The translations under genes were made by a program, and so were the position numbers. The notes beneath the pieces are model-generated. The model made no database searches. It was not told the origin of the DNA and saw only the letters and a list, made by a program, of their open reading frames with translations. Source: an uncultured Clostridia bacterium (GTDB lineage Bacteria > Bacillota > Clostridia > TANB77 > CAG-508). Taken from it: a DNA stretch of 64,000 nt. Where the stretch lies: the NCBI GenBank assembly GCA_949482135.1, contig CASYFC010000001.1, positions 124,001 through 188,000 on the forward strand. The letters run 5' to 3'. Of the stretch, positions 56,618 through 64,000 are shown in pieces. Position 1 is the stretch's first letter. Each line of letters begins with the position of its first letter.

Positions 56618-57482
56618 CTAGTTGTTCATCTGCTTTTCTTCTTGCTTGCTTTTTGACTGTGTATTTACTAATTCTTGTACTTCCTTTTCTATTCTTCAAA
56701 AATTACAACCGCTTTAGAGTTATTTTGTTCAATCATTTCAGTTCTTATTTCTTGAATCTTTTTAGAATTTCCTTCTAACATTCTATAAATTTCTGTATCT
56801 TGTTTTATATTATCTGATTGCACTAAACTCATTACAGCAGATAATGTTGAAGTATAAAGTTCATTTATAGTTTGACTTTCATAATCTTTTGGAATTCTTT
56901 TTATATTCTCTCTAATATCTTTAGAAAATGCCTCTGCAAGTTCCATATCTTTTATATTTTGAAGTGAAAGTGTATCTCCTAATTTAATAATTTGATTATT
57001 GATTCTTACCTCAAGATTAGTTAATCCTTTAGAACAATCAATGTCTAATCTTTGTCCATTTTTTAGAAAAAATGTTTTACTTAAATATTCAACTTCTTGT
57101 TCTCTAAAAGTCACATTTTTATCTAATTCAACATAAAATATCTGATTGTCTCTTTTTTCAACAAATTTACCATTACTAATAGATTTATATTCTGAAGCAA
57201 TTGTATTTTTTTGTATATCTATTTGTAGTTCACTTAGTTTTTTTATTTTTGGAAACATGGCTAATATGGCATTATTTATCATTTTAAAATCACCAATATT
57301 TCCGAAATACTTAATATTATATTTGTTTAAATAATTCTCAATTTCCTCATCATTTATGCCTGTAACTCCTGCAATTCTTGAAAATTTCTAGTCTCTCGTT
57401 CATATACTGAATATTTATCACTACCACTTAGAATTCTATCTATCCCTAAATCAATTGATTTTAGATCTTCTTCCTTGTCCAT
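56618..57482 (-). pseudogene. Unidentified protein gene with two one-base frameshifts
   Basis: ATG at 57482 (AGGAGG before it) starts MDKEEDLKSIDLGIDRIL, but the frame ends after 42 codons. The sequence continues in another frame as FSRIAGVTGINDEEIENYLN through a body of about 200 residues (ending VIFEE at 56689), and again in a third frame as IEKEVQELVNTQSKSKQEEK to 56618. Restoring one T at about 57381-57384 and one A at about 56691 gives one protein of about 288 residues. The first break lies in a zero-frame A AAT TTT heptamer. The composition is soluble and helical; I do not recognise the family. It follows nadE by 37 bases. Confidence 0.65.
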
Positions 57483-57519
57483 AATTCCTCCTTATTACAA
57501 ACTTTTGTAACATATGAGA

Positions 57520-58281
57520 CTAATCCAAAAATTTTGTTCTTTCGAATTTATAAGTTGGCACGGGTTCTCTTTTGTGCTTAGATATCTTATTTCTTCTTTT
57601 TATATTTTTCATAGCATCTTCATCTGTTTTTCCAGTTTCAATATATTCTGCTATTTGTTTATATGTGACCCCCATCTTTTCTTCATCTGTTTGTCCACCA
57701 AGTCCATCATTTGGCGCTTTGTGAATAATCTTATCTGGGACTCCTAAATACTCACCTATAGCCAAAACTTCATCAACTGTAAAATTTGCTATTGGGTTAA
57801 AATCAGAGGCACTATCACCCCATTTTGTTGTATATCCTACCATTGCTTCGCATAAATTTCCTGTTCCAATTACTAGGTATCCTAACGTTTGTGCTATTGC
57901 ATATAAAGTTGTCATTCGCAATCTTGGCTTAGTATTTATTTTAGAATCTTTATTTAATTCTATAACGCTTAAAGAAGAATTTATAGTATTTTCAAGTTCA
58001 TTATATGTTTTACTCAAATCAACCTCTAAAATTGGAACTTCAAAAGTTTTAGCCACTAATTCAGCATCTTCTAAGTCTGTATTTATTGAATTACATGGCA
58101 TTGCCACTGTAAAAACTTTTTCTTTTCCTAAAGCTTTAGTTGCCATAGCAATTACTGTAGCAGAATCTTTTCCGCCACTATTTCCAACTACAACGCCTTT
58201 TGCTCCTGTTTTTTCTACATAATTTGATATCCATATAATAGCATTTTCAGCCTCTTTAATTAATTTTTCTTTTTCTAACAT
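57520..58281 (-). CDS. nadE: Ammonia-dependent NAD+ synthetase
   Basis: A 253-residue enzyme making NAD+ from nicotinate adenine dinucleotide, ATP and ammonia. The ATP-pyrophosphatase loop is GNSGGKDSAT at about residues 33-42. Further blocks are LVIGTGNLCEAMVGYTTKWGDSASDFNPI and KAPNDGLGGQTDEEKMG, split here only for reading. The glutaminase domain is absent, which defines the ammonia-dependent form. It follows nadD, so the last two steps of NAD synthesis are encoded together. Confidence 0.95.
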   Translation of the reverse strand: MLEKEKLIKEAENAIIWISNYVEKTGAKGVVVGNSGGKDSATVIAMATKALGKEKVFTVAMPCNSINTDLEDAELVAKTFEVPILEVDLSKTYNELENTINSSLSVIELNKDSKINTKPRLRMTTLYAIAQTLGYLVIGTGNLCEAMVGYTTKWGDSASDFNPIANFTVDEVLAIGEYLGVPDKIIHKAPNDGLGGQTDEEKMGVTYKQIAEYIETGKTDEDAMKNIKRRNKISKHKREPVPTYKFERTKFLD

Positions 58282-58325
58282 AAATCTTCCTTCCTTTTTT
58301 GAGTAGTAATAATTATAACAATTGA

Positions 58326-58931
58326 TTAATATAAATTATGTTCTTTTATATAGTAATACACTTCATCAGGAGTTAAATATCTAATGCTTTTTCCTCTTCT
58401 AATCTTTTCTCGTACAAAAGTAGAACTTATATTGCTTCTTATATTTTCTTTTAATTTTATAAAAGAATCTTTATGCTCTAATAAAAAACTATCTTGTTTA
58501 ATGATTTCATCCATACTATCTTCATCACGTTCTAAAACAAGAATTTTGAAATCTGTTACAAGTCTTTTTGCTTCTCCCCATGTTGATATTTTTTTTAAAT
58601 TATCTGTTCCAATTGTAAAGCAAATTATATTGTTTGGATATTGCTTTTGCAATAATTCTAATGTTTCAATTGTATATAATTGTTTTTCCTGTTTTAATTC
58701 AATATCAGATACAATAAAATTTTGGTTTTTATCACAAACTAATTTAAGCATATTATATCTATGCTTATTTTCCAATAGTCCTTCTTTTTGATATTTTGAA
58801 TTTACTGGTACAAAAATTACATTTTCTATATTTTCATACTCATTAACAATTTGCTGAGCAAGAGAAAAATGTGAATTAAGTGGAGGATTAAAAGATCCAC
58901 CAAAAATTGCTAAAATTTTTTTATTTTCCAT
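58326..58931 (-). CDS. nadD: Nicotinate-nucleotide adenylyltransferase
   Basis: A 201-residue nucleotidyltransferase that adenylates nicotinate mononucleotide. The N-terminal motif is GGSFNPPLNSH, a variant of the family GGxFDPxHxGH in which the first His is replaced. The C-terminal ISSTxxR block appears as SSTFVREKIRRGKSI, and YLTPDEVYYYIKEHNLY ends the protein. The lost first His is unusual but occurs in relatives. It sits between the flippase gene and nadE in one operon. Confidence 0.9.
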   Translation of the reverse strand: MENKKILAIFGGSFNPPLNSHFSLAQQIVNEYENIENVIFVPVNSKYQKEGLLENKHRYNMLKLVCDKNQNFIVSDIELKQEKQLYTIETLELLQKQYPNNIICFTIGTDNLKKISTWGEAKRLVTDFKILVLERDEDSMDEIIKQDSFLLEHKDSFIKLKENIRSNISSTFVREKIRRGKSIRYLTPDEVYYYIKEHNLY

Positions 58932-58940
58932 AAAACATCC

Positions 58941-60479
58941 TTATATAGTTTCTTTTTTTAAGAAACGTGATTTAATTTTATTTATAAAATTGAATATATA
59001 TTTATCTTTTAAAACGATTAACATTACAATATAAGTAACTGCTCCTACAAGCATTTGAGTAATTATGGATACAACATTAAATAAATATTCTTTATTTAAT
59101 GACATATTTATAGCTAAATTATATATCTGTTCTGTAATCATATTTATTCTTAAAATTCCTTTTGTGATAAAACACAATATAAACATAGTGATAGATGAAA
59201 AAATATATCTCCACGATAATCTTACAAGTTGTTTAATGGTTATTTCTCTTTTTACATGATTATACTGTAATACATCTATTACTACTTGTGATAATACTGT
59301 TGCTATTGCTGCACCAATAGATTGATATAAAGTTATTAAAATGTAGTTTAAAATGAAGTTTACTATGGTTCCAATAGTTACAGAAAATGTATATTCTTTT
59401 TGCTTTTTTAGTGGCAATAAATATTGGGTTCCTAAAACATTTGCAAGTCCCATTAATAATACCATAGGGCTAAGTATATATATTATAGTAGTTACTTTTT
59501 CATATCCTGCGCCAAAAAATACTGGTACAAATGCTTTTGAAATACTTATTATTCCAAACATAATTGGAAACGACAAGAAGAATGTAAAATTAAATGACAT
59601 TTTCATATATGTTTTTATTTGTTTTTTGTCATTATTTGCAAAAGCATTTGCCATTCTAGGAATCATAACAATACCTAAAGAATTCACAACTGTAAGCAAT
59701 AATCTAATCACTTTATGTCCTTGTTCATAATATCCTGTTTCAGATTTATCTTTTACAAGCCATCCTATCATTGTAGTATCTAATACTTTATAAATTTGAT
59801 TAGCTATTTGAGGAATAAAAAGCATAACTATATGAGGTAAATGTCTTCTTACATTTATATGGTCTACTTTTATTCCTTTAAAATATTTGGGTAAATATAG
59901 CCATAAAGATATATTTCCAATTAAATCCGCTAAAGAATATATTAATGTAAATTTGGCTAAATCTTCTCTAGACTTTACTAAAAGAAAAACTAAACTTACA
60001 CTACATAGTCTTACTAAAACATTTCTTATAACTGTTTTTTTAAATTCTTCTAATCCTTGAAAAAACCAACTAATATCAAATGCAGAAGCAATAAGTTCTA
60101 ACATTAATATTTGATAATAAATTTGATATTCTTCACCTTTTACAAAAAGGAAAAAATAAAAAATTGTTGCAATAGCTATTGTTATAAATCTAAAAATAAC
60201 AATTTCTAAAAAAATTCGCTTTCTTTTTTGCGGATATTCTTGAGCATATGCAATTTCTCTTTGCCCATATAAGGCAACACCTAAAGAGCCAAACAAAATA
60301 AAATATGTAACAATAGCATAAGTATAACTATAAATTCCATTTCCTTCAGCTCCAAGAACTCTTGACAAATATGGAGTTGTAATAAGTGGCAATATAAGTG
60401 TTAAAACTTGATATACCATATTATATATATAATTTTTTGCAATACTTTTTTTAGCCATATATCTTGTATGAAATTTCAT
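58941..60479 (-). CDS. Polysaccharide/oligosaccharide flippase (MVF/Wzx-like)
   Basis: A 512-residue membrane protein with about 14 hydrophobic segments and the typical start YNMVYQVLTLILPLITTPYL followed by SRVLGAEGNGIYSYTYAI. Such proteins flip lipid-linked sugars across the membrane. The surrounding genes do not name the polymer. It begins the operon with nadD, nadE and the unknown gene at 56618. The first ATG at 60479 has AAGGAG only 3 bases ahead. Confidence 0.9.
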   Translation of the reverse strand: MKFHTRYMAKKSIAKNYIYNMVYQVLTLILPLITTPYLSRVLGAEGNGIYSYTYAIVTYFILFGSLGVALYGQREIAYAQEYPQKRKRIFLEIVIFRFITIAIATIFYFFLFVKGEEYQIYYQILMLELIASAFDISWFFQGLEEFKKTVIRNVLVRLCSVSLVFLLVKSREDLAKFTLIYSLADLIGNISLWLYLPKYFKGIKVDHINVRRHLPHIVMLFIPQIANQIYKVLDTTMIGWLVKDKSETGYYEQGHKVIRLLLTVVNSLGIVMIPRMANAFANNDKKQIKTYMKMSFNFTFFLSFPIMFGIISISKAFVPVFFGAGYEKVTTIIYILSPMVLLMGLANVLGTQYLLPLKKQKEYTFSVTIGTIVNFILNYILITLYQSIGAAIATVLSQVVIDVLQYNHVKREITIKQLVRLSWRYIFSSITMFILCFITKGILRINMITEQIYNLAINMSLNKEYLFNVVSIITQMLVGAVTYIVMLIVLKDKYIFNFINKIKSRFLKKETI

Positions 60480-60630
60480 ACTCTCCTTACATAAAATTTT
60501 AGATTTTAAGGCTTTATCTAATAAACCTTTTTACTAATACTTTTTTTCCTCTTATATATTAATATTCTTTTATATATTATCACTAACAATGTTTTTTTAC
60601 AAGTTGAATTTTTAATGTAAATTTACTATA

Positions 60631-60666
60631 AAAACAAAAACGGTGGGCTGGTATTAACCAGCCCAC
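60631..60666 (-). terminator. Terminator of the 60691-61035 cassette
   Basis: GTGGGCTGGT (60643-60652) and ACCAGCCCAC (60657-60666) pair perfectly. On the minus strand a T-rich tract follows. It is notably GC-rich for this chromosome. Confidence 0.85.
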
Positions 60667-60690
60667 TTTCGTGCATATTCATCTTTATTA

Positions 60691-61035
60691 TCAGCATTTA
60701 AAGAAATCAACATTTTCCTTCTTCACAAAGGTGAGGTCATGGTGCAATGTGTATTTCGAACAACACACATCATTTTGGACACAGATGTAACCATGTTTGA
60801 GCATGAAATTGAGAGCAATCTGCTTATGCCACCCAAACTCATCATTGAAAAGATGAATTGTGATAATGGTGTTATCTTCAGCACTAAGTTCTTCTTCCAG
60901 CTCAGAAAGGTATTCTTCTCTTTCTTTACGATCCTCTTCTTCCTCTCTACGTGCCACTTCCGCTTCTTCTCTCCGCTGTTCATAATCATAATCTCTCTCT
61001 TCTTTCCCGTCCTTATTAGATTTAAACCAGTTCAT
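60691..61035 (-). CDS. Small unidentified protein in a stand-alone cassette
   Basis: A 114-residue soluble protein. The first half is an extremely charged helix (EEAEVARREEEEDRKEREEY), and the second half is a compact domain with several Cys and His (GWHKQIALNFMLKHGYICVQ, CCSKYTLHH, FFKC). The latter could bind metal. Start behind AGGAGGAAC. Codon use is richer in G/C than in the neighbours. It has its own promoter and terminator; the promoter matches that of the 34676 gene at 26 of 29 positions. The function is unknown; the antisense frame here is a shadow. Confidence 0.72.
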   Translation of the reverse strand: MNWFKSNKDGKEERDYDYEQRREEAEVARREEEEDRKEREEYLSELEEELSAEDNTIITIHLFNDEFGWHKQIALNFMLKHGYICVQNDVCCSKYTLHHDLTFVKKENVDFFKC

Positions 61036-61098
61036 AGTTGTTCCTCCTATAAAATGTTTTATTTGAAATTACACATAAAAAAACTCTCACTTTAAACA

Positions 61099-61127
61099 AT
61101 TATATCATAATTTACATAATATTACAA
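61099..61127 (-). promoter_or_regulatory. Strong promoter of the 60691-61035 cassette
   Basis: On the minus strand TTGTAA (61122-61127), a 17-bp spacer with TATTATGTAAATT, and TATAAT (61099-61104). Nearly identical to 35397-35425. Confidence 0.8.
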
Positions 61128-61134
61128 TTTATTA

Positions 61135-61881
61135 TTAAAACTTATAGTAATAATTTTTTATATCTTTTAAAATACTTCCTATGTGTATATTTTCTTGTTT
61201 TTCATTTACTACCATAATATTCGGATATGTCATCATCATTTGTTCATTTGAAAAAGATTTTTCTATAAGAGCATCTACTTCTCTTTTTTCAATCCCATTA
61301 ATATTTATATTACATTCATTAGCAACTCTTACTAAGAAATTATCTAAAGCTAGACATGTTAATACTCCATCTAGCATCATAAATAAAGTTATTGTAGTAA
61401 TAGTAATTTTTAATAAATATTGTGATACTTTTTTTGCTACAAAGTCTACACATTGATCTAAAAAAGGATTCACATAATTTATTAATACTATAGATAAAAC
61501 TCCCCACATTACTGCAAAATACATGCATGTTCTTCCATGTATATTTAAAAAGTCATTCGAATAATCCCACCACTTTACATGTAACAATAATTCACCAATA
61601 TAGCTTGAGAAATATTCTATTAAGCTCCCAAGTAACATTCCATAAAAGAATAGTTTTATGTTGTTATTTTTATATTTTTTTAATGAAAATATTAAAATTA
61701 TTGCACCAATACCATATACAATACAAAAAGGTCCATATAAAAAACTTTTTCTGCTTTCAAGTAGTCCTTTTGTAAAAGCACCATATAGAGTTTCCATAAA
61801 AAAACCAATTATGCTATAAATTATAAAATAAATTAAAATTTTCCAAATAAAATTCTTTTTCATACAAATTATTATTTTCAA
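61135..61881 (-). CDS. Putative ABC transporter permease of the CmpB/type IV family
   Basis: A membrane protein of about 248 residues with the family pattern GFFMETLYGAF, SRKSFLYGPFCIVYGIGA and WWDYSNDFLNIHGRTCMYF (PF06541, named ABC-transporter type IV). Five or six hydrophobic segments, then a hydrophilic C-terminal 50 residues. No ATPase gene is adjacent, so a transporter role is unproven. The start is uncertain: a TTG at 61881 and an ATG six codons later are both possible, and neither has a clear ribosome site. Confidence 0.8.
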   Translation of the reverse strand: MKIIICMKKNFIWKILIYFIIYSIIGFFMETLYGAFTKGLLESRKSFLYGPFCIVYGIGAIILIFSLKKYKNNNIKLFFYGMLLGSLIEYFSSYIGELLLHVKWWDYSNDFLNIHGRTCMYFAVMWGVLSIVLINYVNPFLDQCVDFVAKKVSQYLLKITITTITLFMMLDGVLTCLALDNFLVRVANECNININGIEKREVDALIEKSFSNEQMMMTYPNIMVVNEKQENIHIGSILKDIKNYYYKF

Positions 61882-61957
61882 AACTTTATATTTTATACTA
61901 TAAATTATGCTAATAATTAAATATAAAAAATAATTTACTCACACAAATTGCAAGTTA

Positions 61958-61988
61958 TAAAAAAGCAACTTACATCTTGTAAGTTGCT
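61958..61988 (-). terminator. Intrinsic terminator of the sensor kinase gene
   Basis: AGCAACTTAC (61964-61973) and GTAAGTTGCT (61979-61988) pair perfectly around a 5-base loop. On the minus strand six Ts follow. Confidence 0.88.
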
Positions 61989-61999
61989 AAAATAAATAT

Positions 62000-64000
62000 T
62001 TATTTTTGTATATCAAATTCTAATTCAACTTTAAATAAATCCCCATCAACTTGTAGGTCAAATTCCCCTTTTTGAAGTTCTGTTAAACTTTTTGAAATAG
62101 AAATTCCAAGTCCACTACCTTCTGTTGTTCTAGATTTATCTCCTCTCACAAATCTTTGCATTAATTCATCTGCTGAGATATTTAATCTTTCTTTTGATAT
62201 ATTTTTAATTGTTATTCTTACTTTTGAATCAATTTCTCCAATATCAATATATACTCTTGAATTCTCTAAGGCATATTTTGAAATATTTACGAATAAATTT
62301 TCAATTACTCTATATAAATATCTGTTATCAGCGTTTATAAATATTTCATCATTTGATGTAGAAGTTATAACTTCTAAATTTCTACTAGAGAACTTATCTT
62401 CAAATTCTCCTACAGATTGTTTTATAAGTTCAACTGTATTTATTCTCTCTAAATTTAATTTTACATTTCCTGAAGAGGCTTTAGAAGCTTCAACCAAATC
62501 TTCCGTTAATTTTTTTAATCTTTGTGACTTATTATCTAATATATCTACATATTCTTTTACTTTTTCGTTTTCTGATTCTTCTTTTTTAATTAAATCTACA
62601 TAGTTTATAATAGATGTTAATGGTGTTTTTATATCATGAGAAACATTTGTTATAAGCTCTGTTTTTAATCTTTCTGACTTTATTCCTTCTTCAATTGCAT
62701 TTTCAAATCCACTTGAAATATCGTTTATATATGTTATTATATTTTGGAATTCTGGTGTAAATTCGGATGATATAAGTTTTTTATTATTATCTCCTTCATA
62801 CATTTTCTTCAAATGTTCTTCTATTTTATGATAGCAATTCAATTTTTGAATGAATTTGTATAAACAATATGCAAATACACATAAATCTATAAAAATTCCA
62901 AAACCACTAAATGCAATAATCATTAAAATTGCACCTAATCCAAATGCTAAAATATATAGTAAAAGTTTGGCTGTTCTATCTATTGAAGTTGTAATTTCCT
63001 TATATGAATTTGAAATCTTAGATAAAACTTTCTTTATTACTTTAATGCACCAACCAAATACTTTTCCTGTAATACTATCTTTTATTAATGTTTTTGCTTT
63101 TATTCTTTTAATTATAGTTACTGAAGTAATGGCACATAATACATATCCTATAAAATATCCCGTAAGTATCATACTTATAGCAAAATTATAATATTGTTCT
63201 GTTACATATAGTATCCCTTCGTTTGTTACACCTATAATTATAGCTATAAACAATACGGCTATAAATAAAATTATTTCAATTGGAATTTTATCTAAATCAT
63301 TTAAGTCTATTTCATCTTTATTTTTGCTATGACCTATACTAATTATTAAATATATTAAAATTATAACTAATACAATTGATGCTATTGGTATTGTTGAAAT
63401 CATTTGTTGTTCATAAGGTTGTAGCCCAGTTACTAAATTTTCAAAAAATACATCATTATTTCTTACCCATACTTCTTCTTTATATGAAGTATATATTCCA
63501 AAATCATTTATTGCTGTTGTGTAATATGTTCTACCTTGTATAGGAGAATTTACATCTGATGAAGATGCTCTTACATATTTCTTTTCAACTCCATCAGTAT
63601 CTATATAACTTTCTGCTTGTTCTACTAATTCTGTAACTTCAAATTCAGTTGTTTCTTGAGATACATTATCTACACTATAATAATTAAAAATAAAATTATC
63701 AAAATATTGTATTGCTTTTGTTTTTATTAAATTAGACTCTGACTCTACTATTCCATTAACTATATTAGATTTTTTAGCATCTTGAGTTAAAATAAACTCT
63801 TTAATTCCATTTAGTGTACTTGTATTTGTTGTTAATTCAACGTTTGTTAATGCTAAATTCTTATACATAATCAAATAATAATAATCTTTTATTTTGTAAT
63901 ATTCGTCTTCATAGTCATAACTTTCATCATAGCAAATTTTATATTCACCATCAATTATTGTTTTATATGTTTCATTATCAAATATTAATTTTTTTGATTT
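62000..64000 (-). CDS. Sensor histidine kinase, start beyond the window
   Basis: The frame is open to the right edge, so the N-terminus is missing; 666 codons are visible. An external domain and a cluster of membrane helices (about 165-190, then several between 200 and 350 of the visible protein) precede a linker. The HisKA domain has the phospho-accepting His in NVSHDIKTPLTSI, and the ATPase domain shows NLFVNISKYALENSR and GSGLGISISKSL. The partner regulator should lie beyond the window. The many membrane segments resemble kinases that sense envelope state; the signal is unknown. Confidence 0.93.
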   Translation of the reverse strand, partial: KSKKLIFDNETYKTIIDGEYKICYDESYDYEDEYYKIKDYYYLIMYKNLALTNVELTTNTSTLNGIKEFILTQDAKKSNIVNGIVESESNLIKTKAIQYFDNFIFNYYSVDNVSQETTEFEVTELVEQAESYIDTDGVEKKYVRASSSDVNSPIQGRTYYTTAINDFGIYTSYKEEVWVRNNDVFFENLVTGLQPYEQQMISTIPIASIVLVIILIYLIISIGHSKNKDEIDLNDLDKIPIEIILFIAVLFIAIIIGVTNEGILYVTEQYYNFAISMILTGYFIGYVLCAITSVTIIKRIKAKTLIKDSITGKVFGWCIKVIKKVLSKISNSYKEITTSIDRTAKLLLYILAFGLGAILMIIAFSGFGIFIDLCVFAYCLYKFIQKLNCYHKIEEHLKKMYEGDNNKKLISSEFTPEFQNIITYINDISSGFENAIEEGIKSERLKTELITNVSHDIKTPLTSIINYVDLIKKEESENEKVKEYVDILDNKSQRLKKLTEDLVEASKASSGNVKLNLERINTVELIKQSVGEFEDKFSSRNLEVITSTSNDEIFINADNRYLYRVIENLFVNISKYALENSRVYIDIGEIDSKVRITIKNISKERLNISADELMQRFVRGDKSRTTEGSGLGISISKSLTELQKGEFDLQVDGDLFKVELEFDIQK

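Noticed and set aside
60739..61095. 118-codon frame opposite the small cassette gene
   Set aside because: The minus-strand gene has a promoter, AGGAGG site and terminator in the correct order; the opposite frame has none and is an antisense shadow.

Overview
The window reads as a chromosomal segment of a very AT-rich, Gram-positive, spore-forming member of the Clostridia. The evidence is the canonical Firmicutes block rimP-nusA-ylxR-ylxQ-infB-rbfA-nrnA, followed by yabP-yabQ-divIC (sporulation and division) and rho, with a dipicolinate synthase subunit B gene further on. Many starts are TTG or GTG behind strong AGGAGG sites, and many promoters are vegetative type with exactly 17 bp between the hexamers. 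The exact lineage cannot be read from the sequence; an uncultured gut clostridium is my inference.

Layout. 1-2.4 kb: the tail of a truncated gene, then an ECF sigma factor, its zinc-finger anti-sigma factor and a related membrane-anchored protein. 2.5-4.9 kb: a U32 peptidase. 5.0-5.4 kb: a 375-bp fold-back element with 32-bp terminal inverted repeats. 5.4-7.2 kb: a frameshifted GLUG-repeat surface protein. 7.3-9.1 kb: an ftsH cassette. 9.2-15.8 kb: the nusA-infB operon. 15.9-19.3 kb: yabPQ, divIC and rho. 19.3-23.5 kb: a heterodimeric ABC exporter and a PAP2 phosphatase. 23.6-25.5 kb: a second ftsH cassette. 25.6-27.3 kb: a HAD hydrolase and a 1-kb AT-rich stretch without genes. 27.3-30.4 kb: a DHHW/MBOAT/DUF4358 polysaccharide acetylation group. 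30.5-36.1 kb: a tyrosine recombinase, a Y-family polymerase, a P-loop kinase, an acyl-ACP thioesterase, an unknown cassette and dpaB. 36.2-43.3 kb: an island built around TelA. 43.4-49.1 kb: purB, purA with an attenuator-like leader, an ATP-grasp protein related to glutathione synthetase, and a GNAT-like partner. 49.4-57.5 kb: a Gld-type ABC transporter, trmB, a frameshifted VanW protein, an NAGPA-family protein and a twice-frameshifted unknown. 57.5-64 kb: nadE, nadD, a polysaccharide flippase, a small unknown cassette, a CmpB-like membrane protein and a truncated sensor histidine kinase.

The most unusual region is 36.2-43.3 kb. A toxic-anion-resistance (TelA) protein, two membrane-anchored periplasmic-binding-like paralogues, two small membrane proteins with helical cytoplasmic tails, and a binding-protein/von Willebrand A fusion are arranged around a divergent promoter pair carrying TAACATAT repeats. 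No permease, ATPase or recombinase accompanies them. Base composition is plainly foreign: 30 of 60 bases are G+C at 36241-36300, against 13 of 60 in the nrnA gene at 15121-15180. Several other genes (two ftsH, 34676-35323, 60691-61035) look like similar stand-alone promoter-gene-terminator cassettes, and two of them share 26 of 29 promoter bases.

Five single-base frameshifts in four genes suggest either gene decay or residual sequencing errors.
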